The position numbers and the translations under genes were made by a program. The notes beneath the pieces were generated by a model, which worked only from the letters and a program-made list of their open reading frames with translations, did no database searches and was not told where the DNA came from. Shown here one piece after another: positions 22,924-30,600 of a stretch of DNA of 36,381 nt. How positions within the stretch are numbered: the stretch's first letter is position 1; each line of letters opens with the position of its first letter. Source of the DNA: Methylacidiphilales bacterium (GTDB lineage Bacteria > Verrucomicrobiota > Verrucomicrobiia > Methylacidiphilales > UBA1321); NCBI GenBank assembly GCA_021272315.1, contig JAJSLI010000056.1, positions 1 through 36,381 of the forward strand. The letters are read 5' to 3'.

Positions 22924-25900
22924 ATGAAGGCTACCCGGATCCCGCTTCTTCTCCTGCTGGCATGGCTGACGGGGGGAACAGCCGGTTTTGCGCAAAGTCC
23001 GGACGCCCTCCTTCCCGCGGGGGTTAAAGCGGTCTGGACGCTCGACCAAGCCTTTCGTGAGTCCACAGCCACGCAGGAACGGGTCTGCTTGAACGGCCTT
23101 TGGCGCTGGCAACCGGGGACTGACGCCAAAGAAGGCGTGCCCTCCGGCAACTGGGGCTATTTCAAGGTTCCCGGCTGCTGGCCGGGAATCACCGACTACA
23201 TGCAGATGGATTCCCAGACGGTCTATTTTCATCCGGCCTGGCAAAACCAGGACCTGCGCGATCTGACGACGGCCTGGTACCAGCGGGAAATCACGGTTCC
23301 GGCAGAATGGACCGGCCGCCGCATCACGCTTTATGCGGAGTATCTCAATTCCTTTGCCATCGCCTATATCGACGGGCAGGAAGCGGGGGAGATTCAGTTT
23401 CCGGCCGGGGAAGTCGATCTCACCGCCGCCTGCCAGCCCGGAAGCCGGCATGTACTGTCGCTCTTCGTCGCGGCCCTGCCGCTCAAAGATGTCGTCTTTT
23501 CGCACGCCAACACCTCGACGCTCAAGGAGGTGAAGGGTTCGGTTGCCCGGCGCGGTTTGTGCGGCGATGTCTACCTTGTGGGGACGCCGCCCGCCAACCG
23601 GATCGACGGGGTGAAGGTGGCGACGTCGGTGCGCAAGGGGGAAATCTCGCTCGATGTCACGCTGCGCCAGCTCGACGCGGACGGGAAATACAGCCTGCGC
23701 GCCACGATCAGCGACGATACGGGCAAGGTCGAAGAATTCACCAGCGACCCTTTCAGCGGTCATGACGTCACCGACGATCACTTTGCCTGGAGCAAAAAAT
23801 GGATGCCCGAAAAACTGTGGGACATCAAATCGCCGCAAAACATCTATTCGTTGAGCCTCTCCCTGCTCGATGCGAACGGCAAGGCGCTCGACACCGCGCT
23901 CCCCGTCCGGTTCGGTTACCGCGAGTTTTGGATCGACGGCCGCGACTTTTATCTCAACGGCACGCGCCTCCATCTTTCCTGCGTGCCTCTGGATAACGCC
24001 GAGGTCAGCGCTTCGACCGCGACTTACGACGCGGCGAAAGAGAGTTTCCTGCGCCTGCAAAGCTTTGGCATCAACTGTGTCTATGCGCACAACTACGACT
24101 GCGCGCCGGGGTCTCATCTCAGTTTCTCGGAAATCCTTCGGGCGGCGGACGACACGGGGATGCTCGTCTCGCTTTCGCAACCCCATTTCAGCGACTACGA
24201 CTGGAAGGCCCCCGACGCCGACGCGTCCAACGGCTACGCGCGGCATGCGGCGTTTTACGTCCAGGTCGCGGGAAATCATCCCAGCGTGGTCTTCTATTCG
24301 ATGAGCCACAACGCCACCGGCTACAACGAAGACATGAATCCTGACCTGATCGACGGAATCTCGGACCCCCGGGACAATTGGGCGCAAAAGAACGTGAAAC
24401 TCGCGTTGCGCGCGCAGGCCATTGTGAATCGCCTCGATCCCAGCCGGATCGTCTACCACCACGCCTCGGGCAATCTCGGTTCGATGCACGACAGCAACTT
24501 TTATCCGAACTTCGCCCCGATGCAGGAACTCGACGACTGGTTCGAGCATTGGGCCACTGTGGGGGTGAAGCCGGTCTTCACCTGCGAATACGGCGCGCCT
24601 TACACCTGGGACTGGACCCTGTATCGCGGCTGGTACAAGGGCAAGCGCGCCTTCGGCGAAGCGCAGGTGCAGTGGGAATTCTGTTTCGCCGAGTGGGCCT
24701 CGCAATTTCTTGGCGACCGGGCTTTCCAGATCAGTGAGATGGAAAAGGCCAACCTGCGCTGGGAAGCCGCAAAATTTCGCGCCGGGGCGACCTGGTTCCG
24801 TTGGGATTACCCCTACGAAGTCGGCTCGAACAAGTTCGAAGACCGGCAGACCGTGACGGCCATGTATCTCACCGACAATTGGCGCGCCTACCGGACCTGG
24901 GGCCTGTCGGCCAATTCGCCCTCGGAGTACGCTTTCTACTGGCGGCTGCGCGACGGCGTCGACAAAAAGCGGGTCGACCTGAAGGTCGATTGGGACAACC
25001 TGCAACGTCCGGGGTACAGCCCCGATTACCTCGACAAGCAGTTTGAACGGATGGACATGGCCTACGGGCGCGACGACTGGGTTCCCACCTCCGCCGGGCA
25101 GGCCCTCCTGCGCAACAACATGCCGCTGCTCGCTTACATCGGCGGCAAACCGGCGGCATTTACCAGCAAGGACCATAATTTCGTTCCGGGCGAAACGGTG
25201 GAAAAGCAACTCATCGTCATCAACAATTCGCGCGACCCGGTTGACTGCGATTGCGCCTGGTCGTTGAATTTGCCGCAACCGGTGACCGGCGAGAAAAAAG
25301 TCACCGTGGCGCCAGGCGACCAGGCCCGCGTCCCGCTCTCGCTGGCCCTTCCGACCGGACTTCAATCCGGCCCCAAGGGCGGGAGCTACGAACTGGAAGC
25401 CAAGTTCACGTTCAGCACGGGAGAAACGCAGAGCGATTCTTTTCCCATCGACGTCCTGCCGCCGGCACCTCCGGCCGGGGACGTCGGAATAATCGCCCTC
25501 TTCGATCCCGCAGGCGAAACGGCCAAACTGCTCGACCGCCTCGGCATCAATTATCAGACTGTGACCGCGACGGCGGACCTCTCCGCGTACGACATGCTTA
25601 TCATCGGCAAAGCGGCCTTGACCGTCGACGGACCCGGACCTGACGTGAGCCGCGTGCGCGACGGATTGAAAGTCATCATGTTCGAGCAGACTTCCGACGT
25701 GCTGGAGAAGCGATTTGGGTTTCGCGCGGAAGAATATGGGTTGCGGCAGGTCTTTTCGCGCGTGCCCGGCTATCCGGCGCTGGCGGGGCTTACGGACGAC
25801 AACCTGCGCGATTGGCGCGGCGAGGCGACGATCCTGCCGTCCCGGCTGAAATACGAATTGAATCCGCATTTCTACGGCGCACCGACGGTCAAGTGGTGCA

Positions 25901-26853
25901 ACATCGATGTCACGCGGGTCTGGCGCTGCGGCAATCGTGGCAATGTCGCTTCCGTCCTGATTGAAAAGCCCGCGCACGGCGATTTCCTGCCCATTCTCGA
26001 CGGCGGTTTTAGTTTGCAGTACAGCCCGCTCCTCGAATATCACGAGGGTCAGGGCATGGTCATCTTCTGCCAGGCCGATGTGACCGGGCGGACCGAGACC
26101 GATCCCGCCGCCGATTTGCTCGCGCGAAACATCGTCGTTTATGCGTCCGCCTGGAAGCCCAAATTTCTGGTTCGGCAGGCCCTCTACGTGGGTGATCCGG
26201 CAGGCAAAAGCTATTTTCAACAGGAAGGCATTCCGGTAGCTGATTACACGGGCGAGAGATTGGAGGGAAATCAGGTCTTGATTGTCGGCCCCGGCGGCGG
26301 CTTGGCGTTGGCGGCTAACAAGGAGGCCATCGGCGATTCACTCCACTGGGGGGGGCCTGGACATATTCTGGCCATCGGCCTCAGTCAGGACGAGAGCGAT
26401 GCCTTCCTGCCCTTCGATATCCGGATGACGAAAGCCGAGCATATTGCGACTACTTTCGCGCCGTTCGGCACGGGCACTCCCTTCACCGGAATCGGCCCCG
26501 CCGACGTCTACAATCGTGATCCGCATGAATTTTCCCTCGTAACTGGAAATGTCGACGTTTCCGTCGGGGACGGCATTCTCGCCGCAGGGCAACGCGACCA
26601 GATCGTCTTTTGCCAGCTCGTGCCGTGGCAATTTGATTACGCCAAACAGTATGACTTGAAGCGAACCTATCGGCGCACCGCTTTCCTCGTCACGCGCCTG
26701 CTGGCGAACATGGGCGTGGCCGAACCCACAGCCATCCTGAACCGGTTCAGCAGCCCGGTCGATCCGGCCAAGCCCGAAACGCGATGGCTGGACGGCCTCT
26801 ATGCCGACACGCCGGAGGAGATGGATGATCCCTATCGCTTTTTCCGCTGGTGA
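22924..26853 (+). CDS. Secreted GH2-like glycoside hydrolase with atypical active site
   Basis: This 1309-residue protein starts with a signal peptide (MKATRIPLLLLLAWLTGGTAGFAQ). Its first part has the GH2 layout: a sugar-binding jelly roll (about 60-190, VPGCW and WYQREITVP), an immunoglobulin-like domain, then a TIM barrel from about residue 325. The nucleophile is probably Glu555 in FTCEYGAP. The acid/base motif normally SLGNE reads SMSHN (residues 459-463), so Asn463 stands where Glu is expected. From about 853 a Rossmann-like glutamine-amidotransferase-type domain follows (GIIALFDPAGETAKLLDRLGINY), as in GH42 and related enzymes. It presumably acts outside the inner membrane on a plant- or algal-type polysaccharide, but the substrate is unknown. 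I chose the ATG at 22924 because of the signal peptide. Confidence 0.85.
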   Translation: MKATRIPLLLLLAWLTGGTAGFAQSPDALLPAGVKAVWTLDQAFRESTATQERVCLNGLWRWQPGTDAKEGVPSGNWGYFKVPGCWPGITDYMQMDSQTVYFHPAWQNQDLRDLTTAWYQREITVPAEWTGRRITLYAEYLNSFAIAYIDGQEAGEIQFPAGEVDLTAACQPGSRHVLSLFVAALPLKDVVFSHANTSTLKEVKGSVARRGLCGDVYLVGTPPANRIDGVKVATSVRKGEISLDVTLRQLDADGKYSLRATISDDTGKVEEFTSDPFSGHDVTDDHFAWSKKWMPEKLWDIKSPQNIYSLSLSLLDANGKALDTALPVRFGYREFWIDGRDFYLNGTRLHLSCVPLDNAEVSASTATYDAAKESFLRLQSFGINCVYAHNYDCAPGSHLSFSEILRAADDTGMLVSLSQPHFSDYDWKAPDADASNGYARHAAFYVQVAGNHPSVVFYSMSHNATGYNEDMNPDLIDGISDPRDNWAQKNVKLALRAQAIVNRLDPSRIVYHHASGNLGSMHDSNFYPNFAPMQELDDWFEHWATVGVKPVFTCEYGAPYTWDWTLYRGWYKGKRAFGEAQVQWEFCFAEWASQFLGDRAFQISEMEKANLRWEAAKFRAGATWFRWDYPYEVGSNKFEDRQTVTAMYLTDNWRAYRTWGLSANSPSEYAFYWRLRDGVDKKRVDLKVDWDNLQRPGYSPDYLDKQFERMDMAYGRDDWVPTSAGQALLRNNMPLLAYIGGKPAAFTSKDHNFVPGETVEKQLIVINNSRDPVDCDCAWSLNLPQPVTGEKKVTVAPGDQARVPLSLALPTGLQSGPKGGSYELEAKFTFSTGETQSDSFPIDVLPPAPPAGDVGIIALFDPAGETAKLLDRLGINYQTVTATADLSAYDMLIIGKAALTVDGPGPDVSRVRDGLKVIMFEQTSDVLEKRFGFRAEEYGLRQVFSRVPGYPALAGLTDDNLRDWRGEATILPSRLKYELNPHFYGAPTVKWCNIDVTRVWRCGNRGNVASVLIEKPAHGDFLPILDGGFSLQYSPLLEYHEGQGMVIFCQADVTGRTETDPAADLLARNIVVYASAWKPKFLVRQALYVGDPAGKSYFQQEGIPVADYTGERLEGNQVLIVGPGGGLALAANKEAIGDSLHWGGPGHILAIGLSQDESDAFLPFDIRMTKAEHIATTFAPFGTGTPFTGIGPADVYNRDPHEFSLVTGNVDVSVGDGILAAGQRDQIVFCQLVPWQFDYAKQYDLKRTYRRTAFLVTRLLANMGVAEPTAILNRFSSPVDPAKPETRWLDGLYADTPEEMDDPYRFFRW

Positions 26854-26913
26854 ATGCACCTGTCCACGAATGCGGAGGATCGATCCAAAAATATTTTAAA
26901 AAATAACTTGCAT

Positions 26914-26933
26914 TATACCAACCAGTCAACTAA
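26914..26933. promoter_or_regulatory. Probable TetR operator, copy 1
   Basis: TATACCAACCAGTCAACTAA lies 9 bp before the GTG start of the TetR gene and matches 19 of 20 bases of a second site at 27578-27597, before the efflux operon. Each could be bound by the regulator, giving autoregulation. The inner palindromy is weak. Confidence 0.6.
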
Positions 26934-26942
26934 GTTGGCCTT

Positions 26943-27557
26943 GTGAAACAGGAAAGCGAATCCAAACGAAAGCTCCTCGAGACAGCAATGGAGATGATCT
27001 GGGAGAGCAGCTACGGCTCTGTCAGCGTGGATGACATCTGCACCAAGGCAGGCGTCAACAAGGGTAGCTTTTATTACGCTTTCAAGTCCAAATCCGATCT
27101 GGCTGTGGCGGCCTTTGAGCGCCACTGGGAGCATAAACGGCCGCTGATGGACAAGATTTTTTCGTCCCAGATTCCTCCTCTGGAGCGGCTCGATAACTAT
27201 TGCCAGTCGATCATTACCAGCCAGAAGGAGAAGTATCAGACCTTCGGCAAGATGCTGGGTTGCCCCTATTGCTCGTTGGGCAGCGAGCTGAGCACCCAGG
27301 ACGAAAAGATCCGCTTGAAAGCTGACGAGATGACCAAGCGCATGCTCAAATATGTCGAGTCTCTCGTGCGGGACCTCGCGGCGGAGGGACTGATCGAGGT
27401 CAAAGACCCCGCAGAACTGGCCCAGGAAGTTTTTTCTTATGTGACCGGTGTGCTGATGCAGGCGAAGATCGAGAATAACGTGCACCATGTCGAGCGCCTG
27501 CAACACGGAATCATGCGCTTACTCGGTGTTAAAAACCTTACAGCCGCAGCCTCTTAA
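26943..27557 (+). CDS. TetR/AcrR family transcriptional regulator
   Basis: This 204-residue repressor carries an N-terminal helix-turn-helix (KRKLLETAMEMIWESSYGSVSVDDICTKAGVNKGSFYYAFKSKSDLAVAAFE, residues 8-60), which is diagnostic of the family. The rest forms a helical ligand-binding domain with two Cys in GCPYCSLGSEL (about residues 102-112), a segment common in TetR regulators of efflux and fatty or aromatic compound pathways. The start is GTG, because the next ATG lies inside the HTH. It lies directly upstream of, and on the same strand as, a small gene and an EmrAB-type pump, and the same 20-bp sequence precedes both transcription units. It therefore most likely represses its own gene and the pump until it binds the pump's substrate. 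Confidence 0.92.
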   Translation: MKQESESKRKLLETAMEMIWESSYGSVSVDDICTKAGVNKGSFYYAFKSKSDLAVAAFERHWEHKRPLMDKIFSSQIPPLERLDNYCQSIITSQKEKYQTFGKMLGCPYCSLGSELSTQDEKIRLKADEMTKRMLKYVESLVRDLAAEGLIEVKDPAELAQEVFSYVTGVLMQAKIENNVHHVERLQHGIMRLLGVKNLTAAAS

Positions 27558-27577
27558 CCCTTTTTTTGCCTACTTAC

Positions 27578-27597
27578 TATACCGACCAGTCAACTAA
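27578..27597. promoter_or_regulatory. Probable TetR operator, copy 2
   Basis: TATACCGACCAGTCAACTAA differs from the copy at 26914 by one base. It lies 20 bp past the TetR stop and 44 bp before the first gene of the pump operon, a position that would block transcription of the pump. Confidence 0.6.
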
Positions 27598-27630
27598 ATT
27601 CTAAATTAAACTAATCCCAACTCACTTGAA

Positions 27631-27634
27631 AGGA
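27631..27634 (+). promoter_or_regulatory. Strong ribosome binding site
   Basis: AGGA within AAAGGAAA sits seven bases before the ATG at 27642. Most genes in this window lack such a signal, so it supports translation of the small protein that follows. Confidence 0.6.
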
Positions 27635-27641
27635 AACTCCC

Positions 27642-27842
27642 ATGATCTACCAAATCGCCAATGTTAAGACCAAAACGGAACCCTTGCCCAACATCAGCAA
27701 TGGCCTGCTTCAAGCCAGGCGGATTCAAGCCCATCTCAAAGAACGGATCGCCGATGGGCTGCTGCCGGAGAATAGATGGCAGAGCTGGAGTCCGATGACG
27801 CCCGGGCCCTTTATCGTGCCCGTCAGCCGTTGGATCGAGTAA
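27642..27842 (+). CDS. Small protein of unknown function at the head of the efflux operon
   Basis: I do not recognise this 66-residue protein. It has no signal peptide or membrane segment. It starts with a beta-like stretch (MIYQIANVKT), continues with a helix (LLQARRIQAHLKERIADGL), and ends in a Trp/Pro-rich tail (NRWQSWSPMTPGPFIVPVSRWIE). It has a clear ribosome binding site, follows the second TetR operator, and lies 45 bp before emrA on the same strand. It is thus the first gene of the repressed operon. Codon use matches the neighbouring genes, unlike the long antisense frame on the other strand. It could be an accessory or sensor peptide of the pump, or a small enzyme unrelated to it. 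Confidence 0.55.
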   Translation: MIYQIANVKTKTEPLPNISNGLLQARRIQAHLKERIADGLLPENRWQSWSPMTPGPFIVPVSRWIE

Positions 27843-27887
27843 CTCCCTCATTCCACCTTCACCGCCACCCTCAACGAACCGAAGACC

Positions 27888-28940
27888 ATGAATACAACCA
27901 CTCTTACGGCCCCTGAATTGAAGAATGGCCTTCACGCTGCGTATCGCAATGGTCACGACGAGGCGCGTCCGCGAGCGAAGGCCCAAGTACCCGCGGTTTT
28001 GCCCAAGGTGGAAGAGGAGAAGCCTCTTTCGCCACCTCCGGGTCCCTTTCGCCAGGCCGCGCGGAAGCTGATGGGCAATCGCGTCTTCCAATTGGCGGCG
28101 GGAATCGTCGTGCTGCTCCTGCTCGGCTATTTCATCTACACCGCCACCACTCACGAATCGACCGACGACGCCTACACCACGGGGCATATCCACAATATCT
28201 CTTCGCGCGTGACCGGAACGGTCATCGCCGTGCGGGTGGACGACAACCAGATGGTGCACCAGGGCGACGTGCTGGTTGAACTCGATCCGACCGACTACCA
28301 GGTGCAGGTCGACCAGGCGCGCGCCAATTACGATACGGCCAAGGCCAATCTGGCCCGCGCCCAGACGCTCCTGGCGGCCGGAGCGGTTTCGAAACAAGAT
28401 TTCGACACCTACACCAGTGCCAGCGAGGTGGCCGCGGCCAAGCTCAAGGACGCCGAGGATCAATTGTCCTATTGCACCATCCGCGCGCCTTCCGACGGAC
28501 GGATCGGCAGCAAGACGGTCGAGACGGGCAACCGGATCAATGCCGGATCGGCTCTCATGGCGGTCGTGGAGGATGTTTGGGTAACGGCCAACTTCAAGGA
28601 AACCCAACTCGGTGCGATGCGCCCCGGCCAGCCGGTGGATATCACCATCGATGCCATTCCGGGCAAAACTTTTCGCGGCGTGGTGGACAGTTGGTCGCCC
28701 GGTTCCGGTTCGACTTTTGCCCTGCTGCCGCCCGACAACGCCACCGGCAATTTCACCAAAATCGTCCAGCGCGTTCCGGTGAAAATCCGTTTCGACACGG
28801 CCTCGATCCGGGGTTACGAGAACCGAATTGTTCCGGGACTCTCCTGCGAACCGAGTGTCCTGCTGCGCGGAGGCATCCCCAATCGTTCCGAACCGCTCAA
28901 CCCGCAAACGGAATCGATTCCCGTGATGGCGTCCCGCTAA
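27888..28940 (+). CDS. EmrA-like HlyD-family efflux adaptor
   Basis: This 350-residue periplasmic membrane-fusion protein pairs with the MFS transporter encoded next. A proline-rich cytoplasmic head precedes the single membrane anchor (VFQLAAGIVVLLLLGYFIYT, about residues 66-85). STDDAYTTGHIHNISSRVTG is the EmrA/HlyD signature, followed by the lipoyl half-motif VRVDDNQMVHQGDVLVELD. A short helical hairpin (about 135-185), the second lipoyl half (YCTIRAPSDGRIG) and a beta-barrel with VWVTANFKETQLGAMRPGQPV complete it. EmrA normally connects the transporter to TolC; no TolC homologue is visible here. It lies 13 bp before emrB. Confidence 0.92.
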   Translation: MNTTTLTAPELKNGLHAAYRNGHDEARPRAKAQVPAVLPKVEEEKPLSPPPGPFRQAARKLMGNRVFQLAAGIVVLLLLGYFIYTATTHESTDDAYTTGHIHNISSRVTGTVIAVRVDDNQMVHQGDVLVELDPTDYQVQVDQARANYDTAKANLARAQTLLAAGAVSKQDFDTYTSASEVAAAKLKDAEDQLSYCTIRAPSDGRIGSKTVETGNRINAGSALMAVVEDVWVTANFKETQLGAMRPGQPVDITIDAIPGKTFRGVVDSWSPGSGSTFALLPPDNATGNFTKIVQRVPVKIRFDTASIRGYENRIVPGLSCEPSVLLRGGIPNRSEPLNPQTESIPVMASR

Positions 28941-28953
28941 GCAACCCACAACC

Positions 28954-30504
28954 ATGGAAAAAGTTCCCTACACAAAATGGCTCGCTCTCTTTGGAGCGAT
29001 GCTGGGCGCTTTCATGGCGGTGCTCGACATCCAGATCACCAACTCCTCCCTGAACGACATTGCCGGGGCGCTCGGCTGCTCGCTCGACGAAGGCTCCTGG
29101 ATTTCGACCGCCTACCTGGTGGCCGAGATCGTCGTCATCGGAAGCACGGGTTGGCTGGCCCGGGTCTTTTCGATCAAGCGCTATATTCTCTTCAGCACGG
29201 TCGCCTTTGTCGTCTGTTCGATGCTTTGTGCCTCCGCGCAAAACCTGAACATGATGATTATCAGCCGGGTCCTCCAGGGTTTGACCGGCGGCGCCCTCAT
29301 CCCGCTGGCGATGACGGTCAATCTCCTGACCATGCCGCCCCGGCTGCAGCCGATGGGCAGCGCCATCTTTGCCATGACGGCGACTTTCGCTCCCGCCATC
29401 GGCCCGACCATCGGCGGCTGGTTGACCGACAATTACGGCTGGCAGTGGATTTTCTTCATCAATGTTTTCCCCGGCGTGCTGATGTTTTTTCTCATCGCCA
29501 CCTACCTGGAAGCGGACAAGCCGCAGATCGGACTGCTCAAGGAGGGCGACTACTGGGGCATCTTCGCAATGGCCATCGGCCTCGGTTCGCTGGAGTACGT
29601 CCTGGAGGAAGGCGAACGCAAGGACTGGTTTGGCAGCCCGCTCATCGTCCGTCTGGCGGTGGTCTCGGTTGTTTTCATCGTCATCTTTCTCGCCATCGAG
29701 CTCACCGCTAGGAAACCCTTTGTCGATCTGCGCGTCTTTCGCCACCTCCGGTTCACGCTTTCCTGTGCGGTTTTGGGCGGCTTGGGCCTGGCCCTCTATG
29801 GCACGGTCTATGTCATCCCGCTCTACCTGGCCCAGGTGCAGGGTTACAGCGCGCTCCAGATTGGGGAGACTCTGATGTGGGTCGGCCTGCCGCAACTCGT
29901 CATCCTTCCGTTCGTTCCGAAATTAATGAAAATAGTCGACCCGCGAATCCTCGCCGGGGTCGGCATCCTGCTTTTCTCCGGAAGCTGTTTCATCGATGCC
30001 TTTCTTTCCCCCGACTTCGCCATGGACCAGTTCCGCGTTTCCAACATCGTGCGGGCGCTCGGCCAGCCGCTCATCTTCGTCCCGCTGCTCAGCATGTCGA
30101 CGGAGGGTCTTCCCCGCAGCGAGGCCGGTTCGGCCTCGGCCCTTTTCAACATGACGCGAAACATCGGCGGGTCCGTCGGCATCGCCCTGCTCTCGACCAT
30201 CGTGACGCAACGGGAGCATCTCCATTCCGTGCGCATCGGGGAAACGGTGACGGCCTACATGCCCGCCGTTCAGGCGCGCCTGGCGACCCTGACGGACATG
30301 TTCGAGACGAAAGGGCTCGACCCCGCCACGGCAGGCGGCTACGCGCTCACCGAGTTGAACCACTCGGTGCAAACCCAGGCTTATATCCTGGCTTACAGCG
30401 ATGCCTTCTTCGTCATCGGCGCGGCGCTGCTCCTGAGCGGAACCAGCCTCTTTTTCCTGCCCAAATCCCATGCCATGCAGGGCGGCATGCCCGCCGCGCA
30501 TTGA
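28954..30504 (+). CDS. EmrB/QacA-type MFS drug exporter (DHA2, 14 TM)
   Basis: This 516-residue proton antiporter has the length and hydropathy of 14-helix DHA2 transporters. MAVLDIQITNSSLNDIAGAL with DEGSWISTAYLVAEIV at the start is the typical first-helix motif (motif D1 region). SRVLQGLTGGALIPLAM is motif B, and TFAPAIGPTIGGWLTDNYGWQWIFFINV is motif C, characteristic of exporters. The pump probably acts with the EmrA-like adaptor to move hydrophobic compounds from the inner membrane across the envelope. The ATG at 28954 lies 13 bp after the emrA stop. It is probably under control of the TetR regulator upstream. Substrates are unknown. Confidence 0.94.
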   Translation: MEKVPYTKWLALFGAMLGAFMAVLDIQITNSSLNDIAGALGCSLDEGSWISTAYLVAEIVVIGSTGWLARVFSIKRYILFSTVAFVVCSMLCASAQNLNMMIISRVLQGLTGGALIPLAMTVNLLTMPPRLQPMGSAIFAMTATFAPAIGPTIGGWLTDNYGWQWIFFINVFPGVLMFFLIATYLEADKPQIGLLKEGDYWGIFAMAIGLGSLEYVLEEGERKDWFGSPLIVRLAVVSVVFIVIFLAIELTARKPFVDLRVFRHLRFTLSCAVLGGLGLALYGTVYVIPLYLAQVQGYSALQIGETLMWVGLPQLVILPFVPKLMKIVDPRILAGVGILLFSGSCFIDAFLSPDFAMDQFRVSNIVRALGQPLIFVPLLSMSTEGLPRSEAGSASALFNMTRNIGGSVGIALLSTIVTQREHLHSVRIGETVTAYMPAVQARLATLTDMFETKGLDPATAGGYALTELNHSVQTQAYILAYSDAFFVIGAALLLSGTSLFFLPKSHAMQGGMPAAH

Positions 30505-30505
30505 A

Positions 30506-30524
30506 TCCAGGAGACTTCCCTGGA
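30506..30524 (+). terminator. Weak hairpin after the efflux operon
   Basis: TCCAGG and CCTGGA form a 6-bp stem with a 7-base loop immediately after the emrB stop. No clear T-run follows, so it may or may not end the operon. Confidence 0.3.
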
Positions 30525-30600
30525 GGGCTTCCGTTTTGGCCCGGTGAACGAAAAAAGCTGCAACCAAAACCAAGACAGGCGAGTTTCTATCTTTGTGAAG

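Noticed and set aside
22801-26220. A 1139-codon open frame on the minus strand opposite the GH2-like gene
   Set aside because: The plus-strand frame has a signal peptide and clear GH2 motifs. The antisense frame is rich in Arg, Gly and Ala and has no recognisable domain, as expected for a shadow in GC-rich DNA.
27606-28955. A 449-codon minus-strand frame opposite the small gene and emrA
   Set aside because: It overlaps both plus-strand genes completely and its product is Arg/Gly/His-rich without any motif; emrA is certain.
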